Origin: Sphingobacteriaceae bacterium
GTDB taxonomy: Bacteria; Bacteroidota; Bacteroidia; B-17B0; Aurantibacillaceae
Assembly: GCA_016709575.1 (NCBI GenBank)
Contig: JADJMM010000004.1
Coordinates: 124,001 to 188,000 of the forward strand
DNA length: 64,000 nt
Reading direction: 5' to 3'
The number at the start of each line of letters is the position of its first letter. The first letter of the stretch is position 1. The position numbers and the translations under genes were made by a program. Of this stretch, positions 49,323-59,697 are shown piece by piece. Under the pieces are notes generated by a model. That model did no database searches and was not told the DNA's origin. It saw only the letters and a list, made by a program, of their open reading frames with translations.

Positions 49323-49602
49323 TCGTCTGATTTCTTTTGCTTGTCTTTACCTTTAATTTGTTTTGGTTTTTTATTCTTTAGAATACATCACGCAATCATC
49401 AAAAATCAATTTCCCCTTTTCTCTCTGAAATTGGTGTAATTAAAATTAGGATCTGTGTTCTTTTGCATCAAACCACATGGAAAATTAGTACCTACAACGT
49501 ACCATTTCCTTCTAATAAAAATTTACTTATTTATATTTTGAATCGTCTTGTGCGTTTGAAAACAACAGCAACAAAAAACGATATCACTAATAAAGACCTC
49601 AA
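49319..49602 (-). CDS. short exported lipocalin-like protein (several frameshifts)
   Basis: Not an open frame as it stands. Reading across about three breaks gives a start LRSLLVISFFVAVVF (TTG), signal end SNAQDDSKYK, then KWYVVGTNFP, NTDPNFNYTNFREKRGKLIFDDCVMYSK and PKQIKGKDKQKKSDE (key parts). The GKWYVVGT opening is reminiscent of lipocalin strand A, but the match is weak. Support for a real gene is contextual: its start overlaps the UDP-xylose synthase stop (TTGA) and its stop overlaps the next start (ATGA). Confidence 0.4.
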
Positions 49603-50574
49603 CACCTAACTAAATTGTCTGTGCTCAGTTTTCGAAGCTCATCCTTCGACAAAGATTTAAAAATAATCGAAGGTGATTTTAAACTCATCTCTGTTTACTT
49701 TTGGCTCCCAGCCTAAAATAGCTTTTGCCTTCGTAATATCTGGCTGACGTTGTTTAGGGTCGTCTTTTGGTAATGGTAATGAAATTAATTTTTGTTTCGC
49801 ACCTGTTAATTTCAAAATCTCTTCACCAAATTCTTTAATTGAAATCTCACTTGGATTACCAACGTTTACCGGTAAATGATAATCGCTCATTAATAATTTG
49901 TAAATACCATCCACTAAATCGCTCACATCAAAAAAACTTCTTGTTTGTGAACCATCACCAAACATAGTTAAATCTTCACCACGTAAGCTTGACCAATAAA
50001 TGCAGGCAATACACGTCCGTCATTCAGTCGCATACGCGGACCATAAGTATTAAATATTCTTACAATACGGGTTTCAACATTATGCACATTGTGGTAAGCC
50101 ATTGTCATAGCTTCCATAAAACGTTTTGCTTCATCGTAACAACCGCGTGGACCAACAGTGTTTACATGTCCCCAATATTCTTCAGGTTGAGGATGCACGT
50201 GTGGATCTCCGTAAACTTCACTGGTAGATGCCACTAAAACTCTTGCTTTTTTTACACGTGCTAATCCTAAAACGTTATGAGTTCCTAATGAAGAAACTTT
50301 TAAAGTTTGAATAGGAATTTTTAAATAATCAATTGGACTCGCCGGTGAAGCGAAGTGCATGATATAATCAATTTCGCCGGGAACTGAATGAATTTACTTA
50401 CATCGTGATGATAAAAGTCAAATTGCTCCAATTTAAAAAGGTGTTAGATATTTTTTAAATCGCCGGTAATTAAATTATCCATGGCAACGACACGCATACC
50501 TTCTTTAATAAAACGATCACATAAATGCGAACCTAGAAAACCTGCTGCTCCTGTAATTAAAACTCTTTTTGCAT
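49599..50574 (-). CDS. UDP-glucuronate decarboxylase (UDP-xylose synthase), SDR (several frameshifts)
   Basis: NAD-dependent conversion of UDP-glucuronate to UDP-xylose. About 322 residues after repair: Rossmann motif VLITGAAGFLGSHL, FASPASPIDYLKIPIQTLKV, STSEVYGDP with catalytic Ser/Thr, the YxxxK pair in CYDEAKRFMEAM, and RIFNTYGPRMRLNDGRV, close to UXS enzymes. Breaks near 50565, 50385-50440, 49967 and 49660; the C-terminus reads ITFDYFKSLSKDELRKLSTDN after the last repair. Directly downstream of ugd, which makes its substrate, so the pair forms a UDP-Glc to UDP-GlcA to UDP-Xyl route for envelope glycans. Confidence 0.87.
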
Positions 50575-50588
50575 AACCTTAGTTTGTT

Positions 50589-51895
50589 TTACGCCAATAC
50601 AATAATAACTGTAACCCATTTTTTCATTTCAGCTGGGTCGAAAATATTTCTTCCGTCGAATAGCACTTTCCTTTCATACGTTTTTCTAATTCATTAAAAT
50701 CAGGTACGCGGAACTCAGGCCACTCTGTAATAATCAATAACGCATCTGCTCCGTCTAAAGAATCGTTTAATTCTTCAGTGTATTTAATAGTGTCTCCTAA
50801 AATTCTTTGAGCTTCGTGCATTGCAACAGGATCGTATGCTACAACAGAAGCGCCTGCTTTTAATAATTTTTCGATTTATTACCAATGATGGCGCTTCGCG
50901 CATATCATCCGTTTTTGGTTTAAAAGACAATCCCCATAAAGCAAATTTCTTTCCTTTTAAGTCGCCTTTAAAATGTGTTTTTACTTTATTGAAAAGAACT
51001 TCCTTCTGCGCTTCATTCACATCCTCCACCGAATTTAAGATGCGCATATCGTATCCTTGTTCTTTTGCTGTTTTAATTAAGGCCTTTACATCTTTCGGAA
51101 AACAACTTCCACCATAACCAACACCAGGATAAATAAATTTAGTCCCGATACGGGTATCACTTCCAATTCCTTTGCGCACCATGTTTACATCTGCTCCCAT
51201 AATCTCACACAAATTAGCCACATCATTCATGAAACTAATTTTTGTAGCGAGCATTGCATTCGCTGCGTATTTTGTCATTTCTGCTGAAGGGATATCCATA
51301 AAATAATGGGATGTCCGTTCATTAAAAATGGTTTGTATAATTTTTTCATGATTTCTTCCGCCTCTACTCTATCTGTACCAACAACGATACGATCGGGCTT
51401 CATGAAATCTTCTATAGCAGCACCTTCTTTTAAGAATTCAGGATTTGATGCAACATAAAAATCCATTTTAACACCACGTTTATCTAAAGCTGTTTGTAAT
51501 GCCTTTCTAACTTTCTCTGCCGTTGTAACGGGAACAGTTGATTTTGTAACAACAACCAAGGGATGTGTCATGTGTTCTCCAATAGAACTTCTACACCTAA
51601 TACATATTTTAAATCGGCCGAACCATCTTCATCTGGAGGTACCAACTGCAATAAAAACAACCTCGGCATCTTTAATACTATCTTTTAAGGAAGTAGAAAA
51701 GTGTAAACGGTGTTTCTGCGAATTACGTACAACCATTTCTTCTAATCCAGGTTCATAGATTGGAAGAATTCCTTTATTCAGATTTTCAATTTTCTTTTGA
51801 TCGATATCGACGCAAGTAACATCAACACCTACTTCTGAAAAACAGGTGCCTGTTACTAATCCTACATATCCAGTACCTACAATTGCAATTTTCAT
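50589..51895 (-). CDS. ugd: UDP-glucose 6-dehydrogenase (several frameshifts)
   Basis: Oxidises UDP-glucose to UDP-glucuronate with two NAD. About 436 residues after repair. NAD-binding IVGTGYVGLVTGTCFSEVG opens the protein; KSTVPVTTAEKVR, SNPEFLKEG, the catalytic Cys in GVGYGGSCFPKDVKAL, ALWGLSFKPKTDDMREAPS and VLFDGRNIFDPAEMK follow in order. Breaks near 51600, 51310, 50880 and 50670; the exact stop depends on the last frame and may lie a few codons further. Sits between the WbpE-like aminotransferase and UDP-xylose synthase genes. Confidence 0.9.
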
Positions 51896-51918
51896 AAAAA
51901 CAATTTTCTTAGTTGTTT

Positions 51919-53058
51919 TTATTTGCAGAATTCTAAAACAGAATCTGCTATATATTTTAAAGTTTCTTCGTCTAACTCCGTATGCATTGGCAATGACAAA
52001 ACACTAGCGCATAATTTTTCTGTTACCGGAAAATCACCTGCTTTGTATTTATCATCTTTATAAGCTTTTTGCATGTGCAATGGAATTGGATAATAAATCA
52101 TTGCCGGAACTCCTTTCGTAGTTAAAAATTCTCTTAAGGCTGTTCTGTCAACGCCATTCAATTGCAAAGTATATTGGTGAAAAACGTGAGTTGAATTTTT
52201 CACTCTCTTCGGTGTTTTTAGTTTTGGATGATTAGCAAATGCTTTATCATAATAAGCTGCCACTTTATTTCTTGCTGCAGCATATTCATCTAAATGTTGC
52301 AATTTGATTTTTAAGATGGCGGCTTGAATAGTATCTAATCTCGAATTCACACCTAAAACATCGTGAACATATTGCACACTTTGTCCGTGATGAGAAATCA
52401 TTTTCATTTTAGCCGCTAAATCTGAATCGTTAGTGTACATTGCACCACCATCACCATAACAACCTAAATTTTTACTTGGGAAAAATGATGTGCAACCAAT
52501 AGTTCCAATAGTTCCGGCCTTTGCTTTGTTTCCATCACTAAAAGTGTAATCTGCACCAATTGCCTGAGCTACATCTTCAATAACAAATAAATTATGTTTT
52601 TTTGCAACCGCCATGATGCGTTCCATATCGGCACATTGTCCGAATAAATGTACAGGAACTATTGCTTTTGTTTTTGGTGTAATTGCTTTTTCTATCGCTT
52701 CAATATTGATATCGAATGTGTCCGGATAAACATCCACTAACACCGGCTTCAATCCTAATAAACCAATCACTTCGGCAGTGGCTACATATGTAAAACTTGC
52801 TGTGATAACTTCATCACCGGGTTTTAAATCTAAAGCCATCATTGCTATTTGTAAAGCATCAGTACCATTGGCGCACGGAATAACATGTTTAACATTTAAG
52901 TATTTTTCCATGTCGGCCTGAAATTCTTTTACGGCAGGACCATTTATAAAAGCGGTGTTATCGATTACCTCAGCAATCGCTGCATCCACTTCTTTTTTTA
53001 TTTTCAAATACTGACCCTTAAGATCAACCATCTGAATTTTTTTTGTAACTGTAGTCAT
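51919..53058 (-). CDS. DegT/DnrJ family sugar aminotransferase (WbpE-like)
   Basis: PLP-dependent aminotransferase of nucleotide-linked keto-sugars, 379 residues. Opening IQMVDLKGQYLKIKKEVD, CANGTDALQIAMMALDLKPGDEVITASFTYVATAEVI, IPVHLFGQ-like IVPVHLFGQCADM, FVIEDVAQAIGA with the PLP-binding Asp, and the Schiff-base Lys in SFFPSKNLGCYGDGGA. The whole resembles WbpE/WlbC, which make UDP-2,3-diacetamido sugar precursors; the actual substrate is an inference. Frame intact. First of the nucleotide-sugar genes in this operon. Confidence 0.9.
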   Translation of the reverse strand: MTTVTKKIQMVDLKGQYLKIKKEVDAAIAEVIDNTAFINGPAVKEFQADMEKYLNVKHVIPCANGTDALQIAMMALDLKPGDEVITASFTYVATAEVIGLLGLKPVLVDVYPDTFDINIEAIEKAITPKTKAIVPVHLFGQCADMERIMAVAKKHNLFVIEDVAQAIGADYTFSDGNKAKAGTIGTIGCTSFFPSKNLGCYGDGGAMYTNDSDLAAKMKMISHHGQSVQYVHDVLGVNSRLDTIQAAILKIKLQHLDEYAAARNKVAAYYDKAFANHPKLKTPKRVKNSTHVFHQYTLQLNGVDRTALREFLTTKGVPAMIYYPIPLHMQKAYKDDKYKAGDFPVTEKLCASVLSLPMHTELDEETLKYIADSVLEFCK

Positions 53059-53098
53059 TGTAAATTAAGAGATGCGAATTTAACGATTTTAAGCCTAT

Positions 53099-53509
53099 TT
53101 ATTTAAAATATTTTTGGGCTGCCGAAACAAACCAATCGGGAGCTGCACAAGGCTTATTTTTAGCTTTATCTATAAAAACCAGAACAACCGTTCCTGTATT
53201 TAATAATTCATTTTCTGAGTTGTAACATTCATAATTAAAAGTAATGCGGGCGCCTTTTGGCATTTCCTTAACTGTTGTTACAATGGTAATTTCATCGTCG
53301 TAATAAGCCGGCTTTTTATAATTTACGCTGTATTCGCTTACGGGCATTAAAATTCCCTTAGCTTCCACATCTTTATAACTAAAACCTAAAACACGCATAG
53401 TTTCCACCCTACCTACCTCGTAATACTGAGCGTAAACCCCATAATAGGCATAACCCATCTGGTCAGTTTCACCATATCTTACCCTTAATTTAACCTCAGC
53501 TTTAATCAT
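53099..53509 (-). CDS. acyl-CoA thioesterase, hotdog fold
   Basis: 136 residues, YbgC/4-hydroxybenzoyl-CoA thioesterase type: VRYGETDQMGYAYYGVYAQYYEVGR carries the catalytic Asp in the D-x-M-G-x-x-x-x motif, followed by the hotdog strands YKKPAYYDDEITIVTTV and NTGTVVLVFIDK. Cytosolic, frame intact. A -7 box lies 17 bases before the ATG. Substrate undetermined; short- to medium-chain acyl-CoA is usual. Confidence 0.92.
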   Translation of the reverse strand: MIKAEVKLRVRYGETDQMGYAYYGVYAQYYEVGRVETMRVLGFSYKDVEAKGILMPVSEYSVNYKKPAYYDDEITIVTTVKEMPKGARITFNYECYNSENELLNTGTVVLVFIDKAKNKPCAAPDWFVSAAQKYFK

Positions 53510-53525
53510 AAAATAGTATTTTTAG

Positions 53526-53533
53526 CAAATATA
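53526..53533 (-). promoter_or_regulatory. -7 box of the thioesterase gene
   Basis: Reads TATATTTG on the minus strand, 16 bases before the ATG at 53509. Confidence 0.55.
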
Positions 53534-53543
53534 ATTTTTATAA

Positions 53544-54277
53544 ATGATAAGGCTTTTAAGATACTGTTTATTCCTGGTTATTTTATGCGCCTGCAAGAGC
53601 CATTATCATGTTTCCGAGGTAAAACCCTCACATTACGAGCTAAAAACGACTCTATAGCCAATTTAAGCGTACTTCCGTACAAAGCCGGCTTAGATAAGGA
53701 GATGGAAACTGTAATCGCCAAAAGCGACAGTAGTTTAACCAAAGATGGTTTCGAGTCTTCGTTGGGGAATTTTGTACTTATGGCTACCGAAGAATTCATA
53801 AATATTAATAAACCCGAAATAGCGGGAAATTGTGTTCTGTTTATAAACCGCGGAGGATTACGAAACAATTTACCAATGGGTGAAATTACAAAAGGCAATA
53901 TTTTCGAGGTCATGCCATTTGATAATGAGATTGTGATTTTAACTTTAAGCGGACAAAAACTGAAAGAAAGTATTGATGGTATGATCAAAGAAAACAAGTT
54001 GATCAGTTTTAATTTACTAATGGATTTAAAAGACAAGCAGGCAGAAAATATAACTGTGTACAGCTCACCTTTTGATATAAATAAAACTTACAAAGTGGTG
54101 ACAACTGATTATTTAGCAATGGGCGGTGACAATTGTCATTTTTTTGGAAAACCAATTTCTTATGAAACAACTGGTGTAAAACTTAGAGATGCAATTATTA
54201 ACTACTGTGAATCATTAACAAAAAATAACATACAAATAAGACCTTTAAGATTTGGAAGAATTAAAATTTCAAAATAG
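53544..54277 (+). CDS. 5'-nucleotidase C-terminal domain lipoprotein (one frameshift)
   Basis: About 244 residues: a lipoprotein signal (MIRLLRYCLFLVILCACKS, Cys17) and a 5'-nucleotidase C-terminal substrate-binding domain, with NCVLFINRGGLRNNLPMGEITKGNIFEVMPFDNEIVIL (key parts NRGGLRNNLPMGEIT and MPFDNEIV) and TDYLAMGGDNCHFF. The domain normally binds the nucleotide base by aromatic stacking; here it stands alone. The frame breaks in a run of five A near 53642; six A give ELKNDSIANL. The catalytic metallophosphatase domain is encoded by the next gene. Confidence 0.87.
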
Positions 54278-55181
54278 ACGCGATTTTTAAAATACTTTGT
54301 CGGTGGTACAATTGCACTGTCGGGGTTTAATGGTATTGCCAATGATTTGGCGAAGAAAGAAAAATAAAAAAGCTCACCATTCTCTATACTAATGATCAAC
54401 ACAGTCGTATTGAACCCTTTCCTGATAATGATCCAAAATATCCCGGGCAAGGTGGATTTGCCAAGCGTGCTACTTTACTAAAACAGATTAGAAAAGAGGA
54501 AGAAAATATTTTATTATTAGATGCGGGTGATATTTTTCAGGGCACACCTTATTTCAATTATTATCATGGTGAATTGGAATTCAAGCTGATGAGTGAGATG
54601 GGATATGATGCTGCTACATTGGGAAATCATGATTTTGATATGGGTGTAGAAAATATTGTGAAACAACTACCACATGCGTCCTTTCCGTTCATTAATTGCA
54701 ATTACAATTTTTCTGATACAGAACTTGTTGGCAAGATTTTACCCTATAAAATTTTTAATAAAGGCGGTTTAAAAATTGGTGTTTTTGGAATAGGTGTTGA
54801 ACTTGAAGGACTTGTGCCTAAACACCTGTTTACCAATGTAAAATATAATAATCCAATTGATTGTGCAAACTCAACTGCGCATCATTTAAAACACAATATG
54901 AAGTGCGATTACATTGTATGCCTGAGTCACTTAGGTTACAAATACGACTCTTCAAAATAAGTGATGTAACATTAGTTCCTCAAACTAAAAATATCGATTT
55001 AGTCATTGGCGGTCACACGCATACCTTCTTAAATGAACCTGTAAGTAACACTAATTTAGATAGAAAACAAACTTTAATTACACAAGTTGGTTGGGCCGGA
55101 ATTTGGTTGGGTCGCATTGATATTTTCTTCTCTGACAGAGGAGAAAAACTACTTCATACATCGAATAAACAAAATATTTAA
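54274..55181 (+). CDS. metallophosphatase, 5'-nucleotidase N-terminal domain (frameshifts)
   Basis: About 300 residues: a twin-arginine-like signal (RRxFLKYFVGGTIALSGF), then calcineurin-type metal motifs LTILYTNDQHSRIEPF (Asp, His), LLLDAGDIFQGTPYF, GYDAATLGNHDFDMG (Asn-His) and VIGGHTHTFLNEP (His pair). Dinuclear-metal phosphoesterase acting on nucleotides or UDP-sugars in the periplasm; with the preceding gene it makes a split UshA-like enzyme. The start codon is damaged near 54274 (an ATGA overlap with the previous stop is likely if one G is missing). Further breaks near 54377 and 54957. Confidence 0.85.
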
Positions 55182-55326
55182 ATAAGCAAAAAAAATCCAA
55201 TTTTTTTTGAAAATATTTTTTTAGCGAATTTTGTTGCGTAAATAAATAAACAATGTATATTTACAAACAATTACACGTTAATATCATTTTACCATACTAT
55301 ATATCACATTAAAAATTTTTAGGATT

Positions 55327-56763
55327 ATGAAGGAGAAAACAGCAGAACAGATTTGGAACAATTGTTTAGAGGTTGTGAAAGATAACGTGAGCCCGCAAAA
55401 CTTCAAAACATGGTTTGATCCAATTAAACCTGTTAAGCTAGCTGAAAGTATTCTAACCATTCAAGTTCCTTCTCAATTTTTTTACGAATGGCTTGAAGAG
55501 CATTATATCACTCTAATTAAAAAAGTGATTCGTAAAGAACTTGGTGCAGAAGGCAGATTGGAATACAACATTGTAATGGACAATGGCACTGGCAAAACAG
55601 AAACACCAATTACTTTTAAATTACCAAACATCAGTACTAATTTAAAAAACCCTCACGTATCAATGCCAATTGATGTGAGCGCTAACCCAATTAAAAATCC
55701 ATTCGTTATTCCGGGATTAAAACAGGTTCAGGTTGAATCTCAATTAAATCCTAACTATAGCTTTGATAATTTTGTTGAAGGTGATTGTAACCGTTTAGCT
55801 CGCAGCGCGGGTTTTGCAGTTGCACAAAAGCCGGGCGGAAACGCTTTTAACCCATTATTAATTTATGGTGGTGTTGGTTTAGGAAAAACTCACTTAGCTC
55901 AAGCTATCGGTATCGAAGTAAAGAAACATCACCCGAACAAAACCGTTCTTTACGTTCAATCAGAAAAATTCATTACTCAATTCATCGAGAGCATCCGTAA
56001 CAATAACCAAAACGATTTCGTTCACTTCTATCAAATGATTGATGTGTTGATTATTGACGATGTGCAATATTTTGCAGGTAAGGATAAAACACAAGACGTG
56101 TTCTTCCATATCTTTAATCACTTACACCAATTAGGTAAGCAAGTTATTTTAACTGCTGATCGCGCACCAGTAGACATTCAAGGAATTGAGCAACGTTTAT
56201 TGAGCCGTTTCAAATGGGGACTTAGTGCAGACTTACAAGCTCCGGGATTAGAAACCCGTATTGCTATTTTAGAGAAGAAGATTTACAACGAAGGTATTCA
56301 GTTACCAAAAGAAGTTGTTGAATATTTAGCTTATAGCATCACTTCAAACGTTCGCGAATTAGAAGGTGCTTTAATCTCTTTATTAGCGCAGTCTTCTTTA
56401 AACAAGAAAACTATCACTTTAGAATTAGCTAAGAACATGATTGATAAATTCGTGAAGAGTACAGCTCGCGAAGTATCGATTGATTACATCCAAAAAGTGG
56501 TTTGCGATTATTTTGATTTAGCTATTGATACCATGAAATCAAAAACTCGTAAACGCGAAGTAGTTCAGGCTCGTCAAATAGCAATGTATTTTGCTAAGAA
56601 TATGACTAAATCATCTTTAGCTACAATCGGTATGCATTGCGGTGGTAAAGATCACGCAACAGTATTACACGCTTGTCGCACCGTAAATAACTTAATGGAT
56701 ACCGATAAACGCTTTAAAGCTTATATCGAAGAACTAGAGAAGAAAATCAGCATTAGTAACTAA
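55327..56763 (+). CDS. dnaA: chromosomal replication initiator DnaA
   Basis: 478 residues. Domain I (TAEQIWNNCLEVVKDNVSPQNFKTWF), a linker, the AAA+ domain with Walker A GGVGLGKTH, Walker B VLIIDDVQYFAG, the arginine finger region QRLLSRFKWG, and domain IV with the DNA-binding signature GGKDHATVLHACRTV. It binds DnaA boxes and opens the origin. Frame intact. The 145 bases upstream are extremely AT-rich with long T and A runs, but I see no TTATNCACA-type box, so I do not call an origin here. A strong terminator follows. Confidence 0.97.
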   Translation: MKEKTAEQIWNNCLEVVKDNVSPQNFKTWFDPIKPVKLAESILTIQVPSQFFYEWLEEHYITLIKKVIRKELGAEGRLEYNIVMDNGTGKTETPITFKLPNISTNLKNPHVSMPIDVSANPIKNPFVIPGLKQVQVESQLNPNYSFDNFVEGDCNRLARSAGFAVAQKPGGNAFNPLLIYGGVGLGKTHLAQAIGIEVKKHHPNKTVLYVQSEKFITQFIESIRNNNQNDFVHFYQMIDVLIIDDVQYFAGKDKTQDVFFHIFNHLHQLGKQVILTADRAPVDIQGIEQRLLSRFKWGLSADLQAPGLETRIAILEKKIYNEGIQLPKEVVEYLAYSITSNVRELEGALISLLAQSSLNKKTITLELAKNMIDKFVKSTAREVSIDYIQKVVCDYFDLAIDTMKSKTRKREVVQARQIAMYFAKNMTKSSLATIGMHCGGKDHATVLHACRTVNNLMDTDKRFKAYIEELEKKISISN

Positions 56764-56785
56764 TAACCAAATATAACTGACAACG

Positions 56786-56818
56786 AAACCCGAAACCTAA
56801 AAAATTTCGGGTTTTTTA
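56786..56818 (+). terminator. rho-independent terminator after dnaA
   Basis: A perfect 10-bp stem (AAACCCGAAA with TTTCGGGTTT) and a T-run, 22 bases after the dnaA stop. Confidence 0.9.
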
Positions 56819-56875
56819 TTTTAATTCCATTAAACTATCTTTATTCTAGGTAGTCAAAAAACAAAATCCCTTTGC

Positions 56876-58471
56876 ATGAAGAAAACTATACTTTCGGCTT
56901 TTATTCTTTTTACAACTTTATCTTGCTTTACGCAGATATCTAATATTAATGTATCCAATACAACTATTTTTGGTGGCGAGCCTTATATGGCCATAAATCC
57001 TACCAATCCAAGTAATATTGTAATAGCATGGATAGCCGCCGATTTAACTACAGGTTTAAAAGCCACCATAAAAACAAAAGTAAGTTTTGACGGCGGCGCA
57101 ACTTGGGGTAGTGCTTTTAACCAACCACACATGTCGCCTACTTGGGGCTCTGCTGACCCTTCAATGGCTTTCCGTAAAAACGGAACAGTTTATTTATCTT
57201 ATATTGATTATAGAAAAACCCCGACTCAGGTGGAGTTTATATAACACATTCTATTAATGGCGGGTTAATTGGACCGTACCTACAAGAGCTTGGAATGGAA
57301 ATACTGAAGACCCAACTAAATTACCAATAGACCGTCCTTGGTTAGCAGTAGACAACTCAACCACTACAACGCAAGGAATGTTTTATATGACCACCAAACC
57401 ACCATCATGGGTTTCTCTTCCTAATCGTTCTTATTTAAAATCATCATCCGATAGTGGCGCTATATGGAGTAATTACAGATATACTGATACTACTAACTAT
57501 TTAATTGGTTCTGCAATTGCGGCACCAATGGCAGCTTTATGTGTTGCAGCAGACGGTGCAGTTTGTATGATTTATCCAAGCTATGTTCCATCACAATCTG
57601 TATTCCCAAAAATATTTTTTGCTAAATCGTACAATAAAGGAGGAACCTTTAGCAGATATGATTTAATAGTCAATCCTACTTCTGTACCCGGACCAAACAA
57701 TTATAAATTAGGATACAATTTAACAGCCAATCCAAATAATGCCTCTCAACTCGCAGCGTGTTATGTGGGGCATCAAGCTGGGGATCCCGATGTTTATATT
57801 ACAACCACTAATAACGGAGGTGTAAATTGGAATGCACCTGTAAGAGTAAACGATGATGCTTTATCAAATGGAAAAGCTCAGGATTTGGTTTGGGCTACTT
57901 ATAGTAAAAATAATAAATTACTGGCTGTTTTGGAGAGATAAACGCAATGGTACCGGAACCGGTTTCTATCAACCATCTGATATTTATTGTTCAGTATCCT
58001 TAAACAATGGTGCAAGCTTTCAAAGCAATATTCGCCTAACTAATATTTCGGCGGCACACGATACAGTTCTTACGCAAGATGGGAATGATTTTCTAAGTTG
58101 TGAATTAGTGAATGATACCATTTACGCCACATGGGGTGATGTGAGAACAGGAAAACTAAATATTTACTTCGCTAAAACTTCCATTGCAACTGGATTAGGA
58201 TTAGAACCCATTTTGTTAAATGGAGAAGATGCACCTTCAGTTTTAGTTTACCTAAACCCTACTTCCGATAAATTGAAAATTAGTGTAAAAGATGAAAATA
58301 AAATCAATCAACGTATCCATAATTAATGCAGAAGGAAAAGAAGTTTTAAAATCAGAAGGAAAAAATAATTTTGATATAGACCTAAAACAACTCTCAGCCG
58401 GAACTTATTTTGCAAGGGTTTACGAAGGGGATAAATTAATCAGAATTCGAAGATTGTGGTGGAGTCGTTAA
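56876..58471 (+). CDS. T9SS-exported sialidase-like propeller protein (several frameshifts)
   Basis: About 530 residues after repair. A signal peptide (MKKTILSAFILFTTLSCFTQ) is followed by sialidase/BNR-type propeller repeats built on S-x-D-x-G-x-x-W (SFDGGATWGSAF, SSSDSGAIWSNY, TNNGGVNWNAPV, SLNNGASFQSNI), and a type A T9SS signal (ISIINAEGKEVLKSEGKNNFDIDLKQLSAGTYFARVYEG, key parts). Catalytic sialidase residues are not evident, so a binding role is as likely. Breaks near 57238, 57285, 57926 and 58310. Its TAA shares bases with the stop of the convergent permease gene. Confidence 0.82.
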
Positions 58472-59697
58472 TCTGCTCCGTGCACAAAATCATTTTTGGA
58501 GTGAAAACTCTTACAGGATAAAGAGCCGCGAAGAAGCCAATGAGCATTATTAAACTTATTATCCAAACAAAATCTTTTAAATGCAGCTCAATAGGGTAAT
58601 ATGGAATGTCGGATAACTCAGAGAATTCTACAAATTGGAATTTCATTTGTAATAAACAAACAATTAATCCAAGAGTTAAACCTATTCCTGCTCCTATTGC
58701 AGTAATTAAAAAAACCCTCACCCATAAAAATGCGGCTGATTAAAGTGTTATCAGCACCCATACAATACAATGTTTTAATGTCTTTCTTCTTCTCAATAAT
58801 CAACATCGTTAAAGCTCCAATAATATTAAAGGTGGCAATGATTAAAATGAAAGCCAGAATAATAAAGGTCCATAGCTTTTCAGATTCTAATGTTTTAAAT
58901 AAAACATCATTTAATTGGTAACGATTTTTGATGGTGTATTTATCGCCTAGTATTGAAGCTAATTGCTCTTGCACTTCTTTCATGTCCGCATCTTTATTTA
59001 AACTAATTTCTACTGCAGAAACTTCATTAGTACAATCCAGCAACTCACGTGCTACGTCAATATCTACAATAACAAATTTAAAATCGAAATCGTTATTCAA
59101 AGAAAACGTTCCGGAAGGAAAAACATATTTCTGATTAAAATTATCTTCAGGATTCAGACTTTCCTCCTGCCCCCCTTTTCGACTATAAATTGCAATTTGC
59201 TCAATGAGATTATTAATATTTATTCCCAAATTACTCGCCACACCCTTCCAAAAACAGCGAAACGGTCTTTACCGTGTTTTAACTGAAACGTTCCTTCTTT
59301 AATTACAGAATCGAAATGTGTGACATTTATAAAATTATCATCTACACCTTTAATAGTAATGATAGCTTGTTTATCACCACTCTTCATTAAAGCATTATCG
59401 AAAATGGAACTTGAAATTTGATTGACACCTTTTTACAGTCTTTACTTTAGCAATAAAATTCTCGTGTGCTACAAAAACTTTCCTGATGCGGGCATTATCT
59501 TAAGATCAGGTTCAATAGCGTTATATAAATTCGCAACATAACCCGTCAACCCATTCATAGCCGATAAAATAATTACGAGTGCTGCGGTAGTTAAAGCAAT
59601 AGCCACAATGCTTATCCAACTAATAATATTAATGGCGTTATTCGATTTTTTTGAAACCAGATAACGTCGGGCTATATGAAACGATAAATTCAGATTT
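58469..59697 (-). CDS. LolC/LolE-like ABC permease, FtsX family (several frameshifts)
   Basis: About 405 residues after repair: the N-terminal SFHIARRYLVSKKSNNAINIISWISI and IALTTAALVIILSAMNGL are the LolC/E signature; after a large periplasmic domain, three helices at the C-terminus (WTFIILAFILIIATFNIIGALTMLIIEKKKDIKTL, key parts) end in FAALYPVRVF. Extracts lipoproteins from the inner membrane for Lol transport. The start codon appears as ATA at 59695-59697 where ATG is expected (an ATGA overlap with rbfA). Breaks near 59500, 59430, 59245, 58715 and 58490. Downstream of rbfA in one operon, a common Bacteroidota arrangement. Confidence 0.82.

Noticed and set aside
49629..49660. String resembling the TCGA-type dispersed repeat (CGAAGCTCATCCTTCGAC)
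   Set aside because: After one-base repair it codes for the C-terminus of UDP-xylose synthase (KSLSKDELRKLSTDN), so it is coding sequence.
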